DNA of 13,709 bases from Gammaproteobacteria bacterium (GCA_013152045.1 JAADGZ010000060.1:1-13709), one strand, 5' to 3'; positions 7,421 to 13,709 are shown, counted from the first letter of the stretch. A program made the numbers and translations. Notes: generated from the sequence alone by a model not told the origin.

Positions 7421-8076
7421 TACTCCATGTAAAATTGCATTTTGATGTTACCAATCTGGATGGTATTGCCATCGTAAAGTTTGTAGCTGCGATCGCCGAT
7501 GGGTTCGTCATCAATGCTGGGGGGACGTTTGCCTTCCAGATGGGAGAGAAAATAAGCGCCATCCCGGCGCGTGATGATTGCGGTGGCCACGCCGGGTTTA
7601 CCTAGATTGGTCATGGAGCGATTCAGGCTCAGGGTGCGGCCGAGATTCTGGCCATTGAGAATTTGTAGCCAGCCATTTTTCTGGCCGTGGCGGGCGGGTT
7701 TTTCACTCTCCTGGGGCACACTAACGCCTGGCTTGCTAATGTTGTGGCTGGACAAATGCAGATCCTCAACATGGGACAGATCCGCAACTTCTTCAAAAAT
7801 ATACTGTAGGGTGTGTTTACCGATACGAATGATGTCACCATTTTCCAGTAGGTGCTTGTCGATGCGTTTCTGATTGACAAAGGTACCCTGTTCACTCTCC
7901 AGATCCACCAGGATCGAGGTTTGATCCTGCGTGTCGACGTGTGCGTGCCTGGATGCCAGCGCCAGACTGTCGATATACAGGTGACAAGCGGGATCATGGC
8001 CGATTAGCATTTGCCCACGAAGGATCGGAAAAACTTTGAGTACCGTTCCTTTGAAGGAAAGGGTCAGCTTCGACAC
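7420..8076 (-). CDS. Protein with one canonical and one degenerate FHA domain
   Basis: A 218-residue soluble protein. Residues about 1-95 form a canonical forkhead-associated domain, a phosphothreonine-peptide reader: IGHDPACHLYID (25-36), SRHAHV (42-47) and GTFVNQKRI (64-72). After a polar linker (about 100-135), residues 136-218 form a second FHA-like fold (LQILNG, NLGKPG, LYDGNTIQIGNIKMQF) that lacks the Ser-Arg-x-His signature and so may not bind phosphopeptides. The start is GTG, supported by CAGGGGGTGCACCCAGC upstream. It overlaps the PilZ gene by one base, suggesting a shared signalling function joining phosphorylation and cyclic di-GMP. No Ser/Thr kinase or secretion gene is nearby, so the phosphorylated partner is unknown. 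Confidence 0.9.
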   Translation of the reverse strand: MSKLTLSFKGTVLKVFPILRGQMLIGHDPACHLYIDSLALASRHAHVDTQDQTSILVDLESEQGTFVNQKRIDKHLLENGDIIRIGKHTLQYIFEEVADLSHVEDLHLSSHNISKPGVSVPQESEKPARHGQKNGWLQILNGQNLGRTLSLNRSMTNLGKPGVATAIITRRDGAYFLSHLEGKRPPSIDDEPIGDRSYKLYDGNTIQIGNIKMQFYME

Positions 8077-8115
8077 GCTGGGTGCACCCCCTGAAAAATT
8101 GATATATTTCTGATG

Positions 8116-8121
8116 ATTATA
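8116..8121 (-). promoter_or_regulatory. Candidate -10 box for the FHA-PilZ pair
   Basis: On the minus strand this is a perfect TATAAT within an AT-rich stretch, about 40 bp upstream of the GTG start of the FHA gene. No good -35 hexamer sits 16-18 bp upstream, so the promoter call rests on the -10 match and its location. Confidence 0.35.
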
Positions 8122-8179
8122 GACTTTAATTTAACAAACGGTAGAACAATAGCCAAGCAACGGCACTCTGGTCATTATT

Positions 8180-8196
8180 TGCCTATTTATTAGGCA
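8180..8196. repeat. Small inverted repeat between corB-like and FHA genes
   Basis: TGCCTA (8180-8185), a 5-nt TTTAT loop, and TAGGCA (8191-8196) form a perfect 6-bp stem. It lies about 96 bp past the stop of the CNNM gene and 104 bp before the FHA start, both on the minus strand. Without a following U-run it is at best a weak terminator; an operator is equally possible. The rest of the 8077-8291 gap shows no gene. Confidence 0.35.
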
Positions 8197-8291
8197 TACG
8201 GGTGTTCGGTCAGGTTAAAGACTAGCCGCTGCAAATCTTAGCACTGATTGTTGATCTGTCACTGTGGTTCTTCTCACATTTTTAGTCTGTA

Positions 8292-9659
8292 TTATGGTTC
8301 AATTTGTTTATTGGCTTCTTTATCTGATTGTCGGAGGCCATTCCAGCCTGGATTGTAGCGAACAGTTTTGACAGCATTTATATTGCTCTGGGTAATTTCG
8401 ATGGGATATTGTTCCAACATCAGGCTGGTACCGGGATCTGGAATTTGCTCGAGATATTCGAGAATCACACCGTTGAGGGTTTTTGGCCCTTCCGCGGAGA
8501 GTTTCCAGTCCAGCGCCTTATTGAGTTCACGGATGGTAATGCTGCCATTAATCAGATAGCTGCCGTCTTCCTGCTGGTAAATATCCTTACTGCTGGCGGC
8601 GGGATCGGTGGTGAACTCGCCGACGATTTCCTCAAGAATATCTTCCAGAGTGATGAGACCCTGAATATCGCCATACTCATTAACCACCAGGGCGATACGC
8701 CGTTTCTCTTTCTGAAAATTGAGCAGTTGGGTATTCAGGGGGGTGCCGGCAGGCACATAGTAGGCTTCGCGGATGATGTTGTGCAGATCATCCACGTCGA
8801 ACGATTTCTGATTGAATAAGGCCAAGGCATTGCGTAAATGGAGCATGCCGACGATATGATCAATATCGCCTTCGTAAACCGGCAGGCGGGTGTGCTGACT
8901 TTCACTCAACTGTTTGACCACGGTATTCCAGTCATCTTCCAGATCGATACCGACAATTTCGTTACGCGGAATCATGATTTCATCAATACTGATCTGTTCC
9001 AGGTCGAGAATACCCAGCAGCATTTCCTGGTGTTGACGGGGAATCATGCTGCTGGCTTCATTGACCACGATGCGCAGTTCGTCACGGCTGAGCCGAGTGA
9101 TGTTGCGTGCTTGTTTGGGAATGCCCAACAGGCGCAAAAGCAGATTGGTGATCTGGTTAATAAACCAGACTACGGGATAGAAGAATTTTAGCAGCAGGGC
9201 AAGCAGAAAGGAGGCGGGCAGGGCGTAGCGTTCCGGGTGTAGTGCCGCTAGAGTCTTAGGCGTGACTTCGGCGAAGACCAGGATGATTACGGTTAGCACG
9301 ATGGTGGCTACGGCAATGCCCGCCTCGCCCATCAGGCGCAGGCCGATAATCGTCGCAATGGCTGAGGCCAGGATGTTGACGGCATTGTTGCCCAACAGGA
9401 TCAGGCCGATCAAACGCTCGGGGGTATCCAGCAGTTTCTGCGCGAGGGTCGCTCCCTTGTGTTTTTTGTTGACCAGGTTGCGTAGCCGGTAGCGGTTTAG
9501 ACTCATCAGCCCGGTTTCAGAACCGGAAAAAAAGCCGGAGGCGATGATAAGAAAAACCAGTATTCCAATAAGGATACTTATGGGGATGTGATCCAAGAAG
9601 AGGCTGACCTTTTGTGATGACCAGTGGCTATTACGCGGGAAACGGGGACTGTCTGTCAA
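8292..9659 (-). CDS. yfjD: CNNM/CorB-type membrane protein with CBS pair (YfjD-like)
   Basis: An inner-membrane protein of the HlyC/CorC (CNNM) family, linked in other bacteria to Mg2+/Co2+ homeostasis. The order is the family's: a transmembrane DUF21/CNNM domain (about 25-200) with SGSETGLMS (45-53), the NNAVNILAS segment and EVTPKTLA (131-138); a cytoplasmic CBS pair (about 225-345, MIPRNEIVGID through GLITLEDILEEIVGE); and a C-terminal CorC/HlyC domain (about 360-437). The full frame has 455 codons from a TTG at 9659. Homologues normally begin close to DHIPISILIG, so an in-frame TTG at 9596, giving about 434 residues, is a serious alternative; no ATG or GTG fits either place. With ypjD it forms the minus-strand pair known beside ffh in E. 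coli, though here 447 bp separate the two. Ion specificity is not shown by the sequence. Confidence 0.93.
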   Translation of the reverse strand: MTDSPRFPRNSHWSSQKVSLFLDHIPISILIGILVFLIIASGFFSGSETGLMSLNRYRLRNLVNKKHKGATLAQKLLDTPERLIGLILLGNNAVNILASAIATIIGLRLMGEAGIAVATIVLTVIILVFAEVTPKTLAALHPERYALPASFLLALLLKFFYPVVWFINQITNLLLRLLGIPKQARNITRLSRDELRIVVNEASSMIPRQHQEMLLGILDLEQISIDEIMIPRNEIVGIDLEDDWNTVVKQLSESQHTRLPVYEGDIDHIVGMLHLRNALALFNQKSFDVDDLHNIIREAYYVPAGTPLNTQLLNFQKEKRRIALVVNEYGDIQGLITLEDILEEIVGEFTTDPAASSKDIYQQEDGSYLINGSITIRELNKALDWKLSAEGPKTLNGVILEYLEQIPDPGTSLMLEQYPIEITQSNINAVKTVRYNPGWNGLRQSDKEANKQIEP

Positions 9660-9744
9660 GCCCTCTGCGGATAGTCGGAAGCCGGTGGTTAGCGGGGGGC
9701 TTAATTTGATATAAGGGCTTGCTTTGTTTACCCCCTCATCCTGG

Positions 9745-9767
9745 CCTTCTCCCCCTCGGGGAGAAGG
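9745..9767. repeat. REP-like GC-rich hairpin
   Basis: CCTTCTCCCC (9745-9754), a CTC loop, and GGGGAGAAGG (9758-9767) form a perfect 10-bp stem. It follows CCCCCTCATCCTGG, the usual lead-in of a CCCTCATCC...CTTCTCCC...GGGGAGAAGGG intergenic repeat that occurs in many proteobacterial genomes (from memory). No T-run follows on either strand. Confidence 0.6.
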
Positions 9768-9851
9768 GATAACTCCGATATTGGAATGTTGTTATTTCAT
9801 GTCTTCAATGACTTCGATTAACAGAATATTCTCAGAATCAGAAACTTAGCA

Positions 9852-9872
9852 GATATCATTATCAATGATAAC
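9852..9872. promoter_or_regulatory. AT-rich inverted repeat, weakly Fur-box-like
   Basis: TATCATT (9854-9860), ATC, AATGATA (9864-9870) is a perfect 7-3-7 inverted repeat. The block also reads as three GATAAT-like hexamers (GATATC, ATTATC, GATAAC), the unit of Fur sites, but their spacing and orientation differ from the standard 19-bp box. It lies about 195 bp upstream of the CNNM start. A metal-dependent operator is a guess. Confidence 0.25.
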
Positions 9873-9900
9873 GGGACCGCAGTGGTTAATAAGATTATTT

Positions 9901-9938
9901 TGTCGCGTCTTCTGCCCCTGGCGTTCTCTGCGTTAATC
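9901..9938 (-). repeat. Degenerate copy of a dispersed 38-bp repeat
   Basis: Read on the minus strand it starts GATTAACGCAGAGAACGCC and ends AGAAGACGCGACA. This aligns, without gaps over most of its length, with the left arm of the inverted repeat after ffh (13465-13502, GATTAACGCTGAGCACGC...AAAGACGCAGAG). The shared core is GATTAACGC-GAG-ACGC...AGACGC. Only one arm is present here, so this is a half element or decayed copy. Confidence 0.6.
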
Positions 9939-9956
9939 TCTCTGGGTGTCATTCTC

Positions 9957-9970
9957 CGCTGCTTGCAGCG
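9957..9970. repeat. Short GC-rich stem
   Basis: CGCTGC (9957-9962), TT, GCAGCG (9965-9970): a near-perfect palindrome, probably one part of the composite repeat region. It lies between the dispersed 38-bp repeat copy and the GATGGGT hairpin. Confidence 0.4.
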
Positions 9971-9980
9971 AAAACGGTAG

Positions 9981-10007
9981 GATGGGTAGAGCAAAGCGAA
10001 ACCCATC
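9981..10007. repeat. GATGGGT...ACCCATC intergenic hairpin repeat
   Basis: GATGGGT (9981-9987) and ACCCATC (10001-10007) form a 7-bp stem around AGAGCAAAGCGAA. The string GTAGGATGGGTAGAGCAAAG...CGAAACCCATC matches, from memory, a very widespread small intergenic repeat of gammaproteobacteria and other bacteria. Function unknown. Confidence 0.6.
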
Positions 10008-10106
10008 AGCAGGCAACAACCTAATACCCAGTCAGCTTGCTGCGGGGTAGTTTATTCGTTCATATTTTTGGATCGGTGTTAACGAAAGCCTCATTTGTTT
10101 CTGTAC

Positions 10107-10910
10107 TCAATGTTGCAGTACGAGTTCGACCACAAATTTGCTGCCGAAGTAGGCCAGCATCAGCATCACAAAGGCGGTCATGGCCCAGCGTACGGCAATG
10201 CGACCGCGCCAGCCGAAGCGCCAACGTCCGCCGAGCAGAATGGCGAATATCAACCAGGCGATAATCGAGAGAACGGTTTTGTGTACCAGATGCTGGGCGA
10301 ATAGGTTTTCAACGAAAAGCATGCCGCTGAGCAACGAAATGCTCAATACCATAAAGCCCAGGCCAATCATGCGGAAGAGTAGAGTTTCCATGGTCTGCAA
10401 GGGTGGCAGAGAGCGGATAAAGCCGCCGGGACGTTTATTGTGCAGGTGCGCGTCCTGAACATAGAGTAACAGAGCCTGGACCATGGCAATGCTCAGCAGA
10501 CTGTAGGCCAGAATAGAAATAGTGATATGAAATTTGAGCCCGATATCCAGACCATGGGGGATATAGTGATGCTGATCGCTGATCAGCCTCATCAACAATG
10601 CCAGCGCAGTGAATGGCAACACCAGAATTCCCAGGCATTCAATGGGTTGACGAAAGGAGGTGGTCAGTAATAGCAATGCCACCAGCCAGCCGACCAGGGA
10701 AAAAATAGTGAAAAAGCCGAGATCCAGTCCGGCCGAATTATGAAAAATATTATGGTATAGAATCCAGCCATGCAGTATGACCGCAATCAGCCCCGGTAAC
10801 AGCCACCATTTGGCGGCGCAGGGTTTGCCTGGATGCTGAAATAGCTGACGTAATAGCAGGAAGCTGGTGCCAAGATAAAGAATGATCGTCAGACTGCTTA
10901 CAATGCTCAT
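10107..10910 (-). CDS. ypjD: CcsA/HemX-like inner membrane protein YpjD
   Basis: An integral membrane protein of the cytochrome c assembly (CcsA/HemX) family; E. coli YpjD is 263 residues, this one 267 from the chosen ATG. About eight hydrophobic segments can be seen (roughly 3-20, 37-55, 66-83, 90-108, 125-150, 178-200, 211-227 and 241-262). Family histidines lie in LKFHITISILAYSL (His128) and LVHKTVLSIIAW (His210), possible haem ligands; HGLDIGLKFH and GGRWRFGW are also typical. The longer frame from a GTG at 10961 adds 17 polar residues unlike the family; the ATG at 10910 starts directly at the first membrane segment. No strong Shine-Dalgarno precedes either. The real substrate of YpjD-type proteins is not settled. 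It lies divergent from the phosphodiesterase-like gene and ffh. Confidence 0.92.
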   Translation of the reverse strand: MSIVSSLTIILYLGTSFLLLRQLFQHPGKPCAAKWWLLPGLIAVILHGWILYHNIFHNSAGLDLGFFTIFSLVGWLVALLLLTTSFRQPIECLGILVLPFTALALLMRLISDQHHYIPHGLDIGLKFHITISILAYSLLSIAMVQALLLYVQDAHLHNKRPGGFIRSLPPLQTMETLLFRMIGLGFMVLSISLLSGMLFVENLFAQHLVHKTVLSIIAWLIFAILLGGRWRFGWRGRIAVRWAMTAFVMLMLAYFGSKFVVELVLQH

Positions 10911-11252
10911 ATTTGATTCAGGTTTTTGAATTGTATGCTGAAAAATGAAATCATCGCACAAGCGTGCGCGTCTGAAAAGGACAACAATAACGCAGGGCGC
11001 AATGATTCTGCTGGGGTTGTTGTGGTAGCGGTGCTTGTAGTGGGGATGACATTTTGCTTTACTTGCATGAGCACAGGCACGATCTTGGTAGATGGCTTCA
11101 TATCCCGGTAGAATTGAAGAAATTAACCCGTATTTTCTGTGAAACGAGACGCTATTCCGGAGTGGCTCGTAAAATAACGGCTATATTACAGCATTACAGT
11201 GTCAAGTAATGCGCGGGTACAAGATGAGGAAAATACGGAGAATTGTTTATCG
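10911..11252. other. Divergent intergenic region between ypjD and the MBL-fold gene
   Basis: These 342 bp should contain promoters in both directions. On the minus strand TACAAT (plus-strand ATTGTA at 10930-10935) could be a -10 for ypjD with a 20-nt leader. On the plus strand TATATT near 11182-11187 could serve the MBL-fold gene. Neither has a good -35. Short frames on both strands (10926-11111 plus, 10907-11101 minus) are low-complexity and are not called as genes. Confidence 0.4.
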
Positions 11253-12017
11253 ATGCAATTAAGAATCCTGGGTTGTAGCGGCGGGATTGCCGAGAGCCTG
11301 CGCACGACTAGCCTGTTGTTAAATGATGAAGTTCTGATCGATGCTGGTACGGGCGTGGGCGATTTGTCGCTGGCCAGCATGTTACTGGTTGAACATATTT
11401 TTCTGACCCATTCGCACATGGATCATATCGCCAGCATTCCCCTGTTGCTGGACAGCGTTTTCGATCGCATTGAAACGCCAGTTGTTATTCACGGTTTGCC
11501 GGAAACGCTGCAGGCCTTGCAGGCTCATGTTTTCAATAATGTCGTCTGGCCTGATTTTTCTGTCCTGCCTTCACCGCGCAACCCGGTTATGCGTTATCAG
11601 GTTATGGCACCCGGAGAGATTTTCCTCTATGAGGATTATACGATTGAAATGATTCCGGTAAATCACATTGTCCCAGGGGTGGGCTACCGTGTCCAGACGC
11701 TGGACAAGGCCTTTGCTTTCAGCGGCGATACCACCACCAATGATCATTTTTGGGCGGCGCTGAATCAACGTGAGCGGCTGGATCTACTCATCGTCGAAGC
11801 AGCTTTCCCGGATCAGGATATTGATATCTGTCGTCGAGCAGGGCATTACTGCCCGCGCCTGCTAGCTGAGGATCTGGGCAAACTTGAACACCGGCCTGAA
11901 ATTTATATCAGCCATGCCAAACCGGGTGCTGAACTGGCTATTTTCGAGCAGTGTAAAAAACATATCCTCGATCAGCGCATCAACCTGCTCTCTAGCGGTG
12001 CTCGATTTACGCTATAA
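11253..12017 (+). CDS. Metallo-beta-lactamase-fold hydrolase, class II cyclic-nucleotide phosphodiesterase-like
   Basis: A 254-residue MBL-fold metallohydrolase. The metal motif HSHMDH is at 53-58 (His53, His55, Asp57, His58), with further ligands at about His138 (PVNH), Asp159 (FSGDT) and His221 (ISHAKPG), so a complete two-metal site is present. RTTSLLLNDEVLIDAGTG near the N-terminus and the overall layout resemble class II 3',5'-cyclic-nucleotide phosphodiesterases (CpdP-like); RNase Z-type or other phosphodiesterase activity cannot be excluded. There is no signal peptide. The frame is open from a GTG at 11199, but the ATG at 11253 begins exactly at the conserved MQLRILGCSG strand and is preceded by GGAG 12 nt away. 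It ends 45 bp before ffh on the same strand and may be co-transcribed with it. Confidence 0.88.
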   Translation: MQLRILGCSGGIAESLRTTSLLLNDEVLIDAGTGVGDLSLASMLLVEHIFLTHSHMDHIASIPLLLDSVFDRIETPVVIHGLPETLQALQAHVFNNVVWPDFSVLPSPRNPVMRYQVMAPGEIFLYEDYTIEMIPVNHIVPGVGYRVQTLDKAFAFSGDTTTNDHFWAALNQRERLDLLIVEAAFPDQDIDICRRAGHYCPRLLAEDLGKLEHRPEIYISHAKPGAELAIFEQCKKHILDQRINLLSSGARFTL

Positions 12018-12018
12018 T
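12013..12018 (+). promoter_or_regulatory. Candidate -10 box of ffh, overlapping a stop codon
   Basis: A perfect TATAAT contains the TAA stop codon of the preceding gene and lies 44 bp before the ffh ATG. The matching -35 region is unconvincing, so this may be chance. If real, it gives ffh its own promoter in addition to read-through. Confidence 0.3.
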
Positions 12019-12062
12019 CTTCCCCACTCTATTAATGAATATCTGTTTTCAGGTGGTAAATA

Positions 12063-13427
12063 ATGTTTGACGGTTTGACGGAACGTCTGAGCCAGACAGT
12101 GCGCAATTTGCGTGGCGTCGGGCGACTGAGCGAAGAAAACATCAAGGACACCCTGCGTGAAGTGCGTATGGCTCTGCTGGAAGCCGATGTGGCTTTGCCG
12201 GTGGTCAAAGACTTCATCGAGCATGTGCGTGAGAAGGCCGTAGGTGGGACGGTTATCAAAAGCCTGAACCCTGGTCAGGCGTTCATAAAAATAGTCAACG
12301 ATGAACTCACCCTGCTAATGGGGGAAGCCAGTGAAGGCCTGAATCTCAGCACCACGCCACCGGCGGTGGTGCTAATGGCGGGTCTGCAGGGTTCAGGGAA
12401 AACCACCACCAGCGCGAAACTTGCGCGCTGGTTGAAAGAAACCCAGAAAAAATCCGTATTGGTCGTGAGTGCGGATATCTATCGTCCGGCGGCCATTGAA
12501 CAGTTAAAAACGGTTGCGGCTGAAGTGGGGGCGGATTTCTTCCCCAGCCAGACAGATCAGGATCCGGTGGATATCGTTCAGAAGGCCTTGCAGCATGCCC
12601 GCATCCAGCATCATGACGTGCTGATTGTCGATACCGCCGGTCGTCTGCACATCGATGAAAACATGATGGCGGAGATCAAGCGTATTCATGCGGCCTTGTC
12701 ACCGGCTGAAACCTTGTTCGTGGTCGATAGCATGACCGGCCAGGATGCCGCCAATACAGCCAAGGCCTTCAATGACGCCCTGCCGCTGACCGGGGTGGTA
12801 CTGACCAAGACCGATGGTGATGCTCGGGGTGGTGCGGCGTTGTCTATTCGCCAGATCACCGGTAAGCCGATCAAGTTCCTCGGCGTGGGTGAAAAAACCA
12901 CTGCGCTTGAAGTGTTTTCTCCCGAGCGGGTCGCTTCGCGCATCCTGGGTATGGGCGACATGGTGGGACTGGTGGAACAGGCCCAGAAAAGCATGGACAT
13001 GGAGCAGGCCGGCAAATTGGCGGCCAAGCTGAAAAAAGGCAAGGGCTTTGATCTAGAAGATTTCCGCGAACAATTCCAGCAACTCAGCAAAATGGGCGGC
13101 ATCGCCAGTTTGGTGGACAAACTGCCGGGTATGCCCGGCTTGCCCAAAGGCGCGCTTAATCAGGCCAACGACAAGGAACTGGGGCGCATGGTCGCGATTA
13201 TCAATTCCATGACCCCGCACGAGCGTCAGCATCCGGCGGTGATCAAAGGATCGCGCAAACGCCGCATTGCAGCTGGTTCCGGTGCCCAGGTGCAGGATGT
13301 CAATCGGCTGCTCAAACAGTTTACCCAGATGCAGAAAATGATGAAAAAAATGGGCAAAGGCGGCGGCATGGGCAAAATGTTGCGCCAGCTCAAAGGCGGC
13401 ATGCCGCCGGGCATGTTCGGCGGTTGA
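12063..13427 (+). CDS. ffh: Signal recognition particle protein Ffh (SRP54 homologue)
   Basis: GTPase of the signal recognition particle: with 4.5S RNA it binds signal sequences of nascent inner-membrane proteins and delivers ribosomes to FtsY. It has 454 residues, against 453 in E. coli. The N-terminal helical bundle (1-90) is followed by the G domain with the P-loop GLQGSGKTT (107-115), the ADIYRPAA segment (137-144), DTAGRL (190-195) and TKTD (248-251). The M domain from about 325 ends in a Met/Lys/Gly-rich tail (MQKMMKKMGKGGGMGKM) used for RNA and signal-peptide binding. The start ATG has AGGTGG upstream. All hallmarks are intact. Its neighbours ypjD and the CNNM gene are divergent, as in E. 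coli, but an MBL-fold gene lies between. Confidence 0.98.
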   Translation: MFDGLTERLSQTVRNLRGVGRLSEENIKDTLREVRMALLEADVALPVVKDFIEHVREKAVGGTVIKSLNPGQAFIKIVNDELTLLMGEASEGLNLSTTPPAVVLMAGLQGSGKTTTSAKLARWLKETQKKSVLVVSADIYRPAAIEQLKTVAAEVGADFFPSQTDQDPVDIVQKALQHARIQHHDVLIVDTAGRLHIDENMMAEIKRIHAALSPAETLFVVDSMTGQDAANTAKAFNDALPLTGVVLTKTDGDARGGAALSIRQITGKPIKFLGVGEKTTALEVFSPERVASRILGMGDMVGLVEQAQKSMDMEQAGKLAAKLKKGKGFDLEDFREQFQQLSKMGGIASLVDKLPGMPGLPKGALNQANDKELGRMVAIINSMTPHERQHPAVIKGSRKRRIAAGSGAQVQDVNRLLKQFTQMQKMMKKMGKGGGMGKMLRQLKGGMPPGMFGG

Positions 13428-13429
13428 GT

Positions 13430-13452
13430 ATGTCATGGACATGATCCTTTTT
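13430..13452 (+). terminator. Weak candidate terminator after ffh
   Basis: ATGTC/GACAT (13430-13434 and 13438-13442) can form a 5-bp stem with a 3-nt loop, followed by a short T-run (TTTTT at 13448-13452). The stem is short and AU-rich, so termination would be inefficient; the large inverted repeat downstream could do the job instead. Confidence 0.2.
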
Positions 13453-13464
13453 CGAAATGTGTGT

Positions 13465-13630
13465 GATTAACGCTGAGCACGCAGAGGCGCAAAGACGCAG
13501 AGCTTATATGATTGATGATCAAAACAGGGGCGTGGTCTGGATGATTTATCGGTCTGGACAGAAAAATACGCGTACTCAAGCTTCAATTCTCTGCGTCTTT
13601 GCGTCTTTGCGCCTCTGCGTTCTCCGCGTT
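13465..13630. repeat. MITE-like element with long inverted arms downstream of ffh
   Basis: The left arm (13465-13502) begins GATTAACGCTGAGCACGC and ends AAAGACGCAGAG. The right arm (13589-13630) is its near-exact inverse, CTCTGCGTCTTT ... CTCTGCGTTCTCCGCGTT, with an extra 8-bp unit because GTCTTTGC is duplicated in tandem. The arms enclose 86 bp without a gene. The same family provides the half-copy at 9901-9938. Similar AACGC-GAG-ACGCAGAGGCGCAAAGACGC repeats are familiar from many bacterial genomes (from memory). The apparent short frames across it arise from the repeat. Confidence 0.75.
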
Positions 13631-13709
13631 GGAGACCGTGTCTTTGAGGAAAACCTCTGATTTGTGCAAAAACTCCCACGAAACACTTCACTTTTGCGCC
13701 ATTTCGAGT
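13631..13709. other. Window tail, no feature seen
   Basis: After the repeat there are 79 bp with no convincing gene start. In many gammaproteobacteria rpsP follows ffh; its start is not within reach here. Confidence 0.5.

Larger units (their letters stand above)
9660..10106. other. Gene-free repeat-rich gap between ypjD and the CNNM gene
   Basis: These 447 bp contain no credible gene; the 62-codon minus frame at 9818-10006 is built from repeat sequence. In order they hold a 10-bp GC-rich hairpin (9745-9767), an AT-rich symmetric site (9852-9872), a degenerate copy of a dispersed repeat (9901-9938), a CGCTGC/GCAGCG stem (9957-9970) and a GATGGGT/ACCCATC hairpin (9981-10007), each listed separately. 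The promoter of the CNNM gene should also lie here but cannot be pinned down. Confidence 0.7.

Noticed and set aside
9818..10006. 62-codon minus-strand frame containing INAENARGRRR
   Set aside because: It lies across the dispersed repeat and hairpins; such peptides are a typical by-product of repeat sequence.
10985..11003. Third copy of the dispersed repeat (AACGCAGGGCGCAA)
   Set aside because: Only about 14 bases resemble the arm, with mismatches; chance similarity is likely.
10926..11111. 61-codon plus-strand frame with a Val-rich hydrophobic stretch, and an opposing minus frame at 10907-11101
   Set aside because: Both overlap the ypjD start region, begin at weak start codons without ribosome sites, and have low-complexity composition; no family resemblance is seen.
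13465..13630. Possible CRISPR array because of repeated 30-40 bp units
   Set aside because: The units are inverted rather than direct, only two are present, and the 8-bp tandem copy is too short.
13457..13691. Short frames on both strands after ffh
   Set aside because: They are generated by the inverted arms of the repeat and are not independent genes.

Overview
The window reads as chromosome of a gammaproteobacterium of moderate GC content. The main support is a block matching the E. coli neighbourhood ffh / ypjD / yfjD (corB), with ffh transcribed away from the other two, together with a PilZ protein that closely resembles Pseudomonas aeruginosa PA4608 (MapZ). The genus cannot be named from sequence alone. 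A reductive-type pyruvate:ferredoxin oxidoreductase next to pyruvate phosphate dikinase would suit an anaerobic, microaerobic or chemolithoautotrophic lifestyle, but that is inference.

Positions 1-6754, minus strand: a five-gene operon read as porG (gamma), porA (alpha), porB (beta), a GltD-like flavoprotein fused to a two-cluster ferredoxin domain, then ppdK, which runs off the left edge. The genes overlap by 17 bp or are separated by 27-43 bp. The first four products should form a pyruvate oxidoreductase whose electrons pass through Fe-S clusters to FAD and a nicotinamide nucleotide. The last interconverts pyruvate and PEP with ATP/AMP and Pi/PPi. Together they control the acetyl-CoA, pyruvate and PEP node, in either the gluconeogenic/carbon-fixing or the PPi-linked glycolytic direction.

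Positions 6755-8291: an AT-rich leader with a 16-bp perfect palindrome, then a translationally coupled pair on the minus strand: a protein with two FHA-like domains, followed by the PilZ (cyclic-di-GMP receptor type) protein.

Positions 8292-11252, minus strand: a CNNM/CorB-type membrane protein with CBS domains, and the CcsA-like membrane protein YpjD. The 447 bp between them carry no gene but at least four unrelated small repeats or inverted repeats, so this is a repeat-acceptor site.

Positions 11253-13427, plus strand: a metallo-beta-lactamase-fold protein resembling class II cyclic-nucleotide phosphodiesterases, then ffh (signal recognition particle GTPase). Compared with E. coli the phosphodiesterase-like gene is inserted between ypjD and ffh. 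After ffh there is a non-coding tail containing a MITE-like inverted repeat of the same family as one element in the corB-ypjD gap. The rpsP gene that often accompanies ffh in gammaproteobacteria is not reached within the window.
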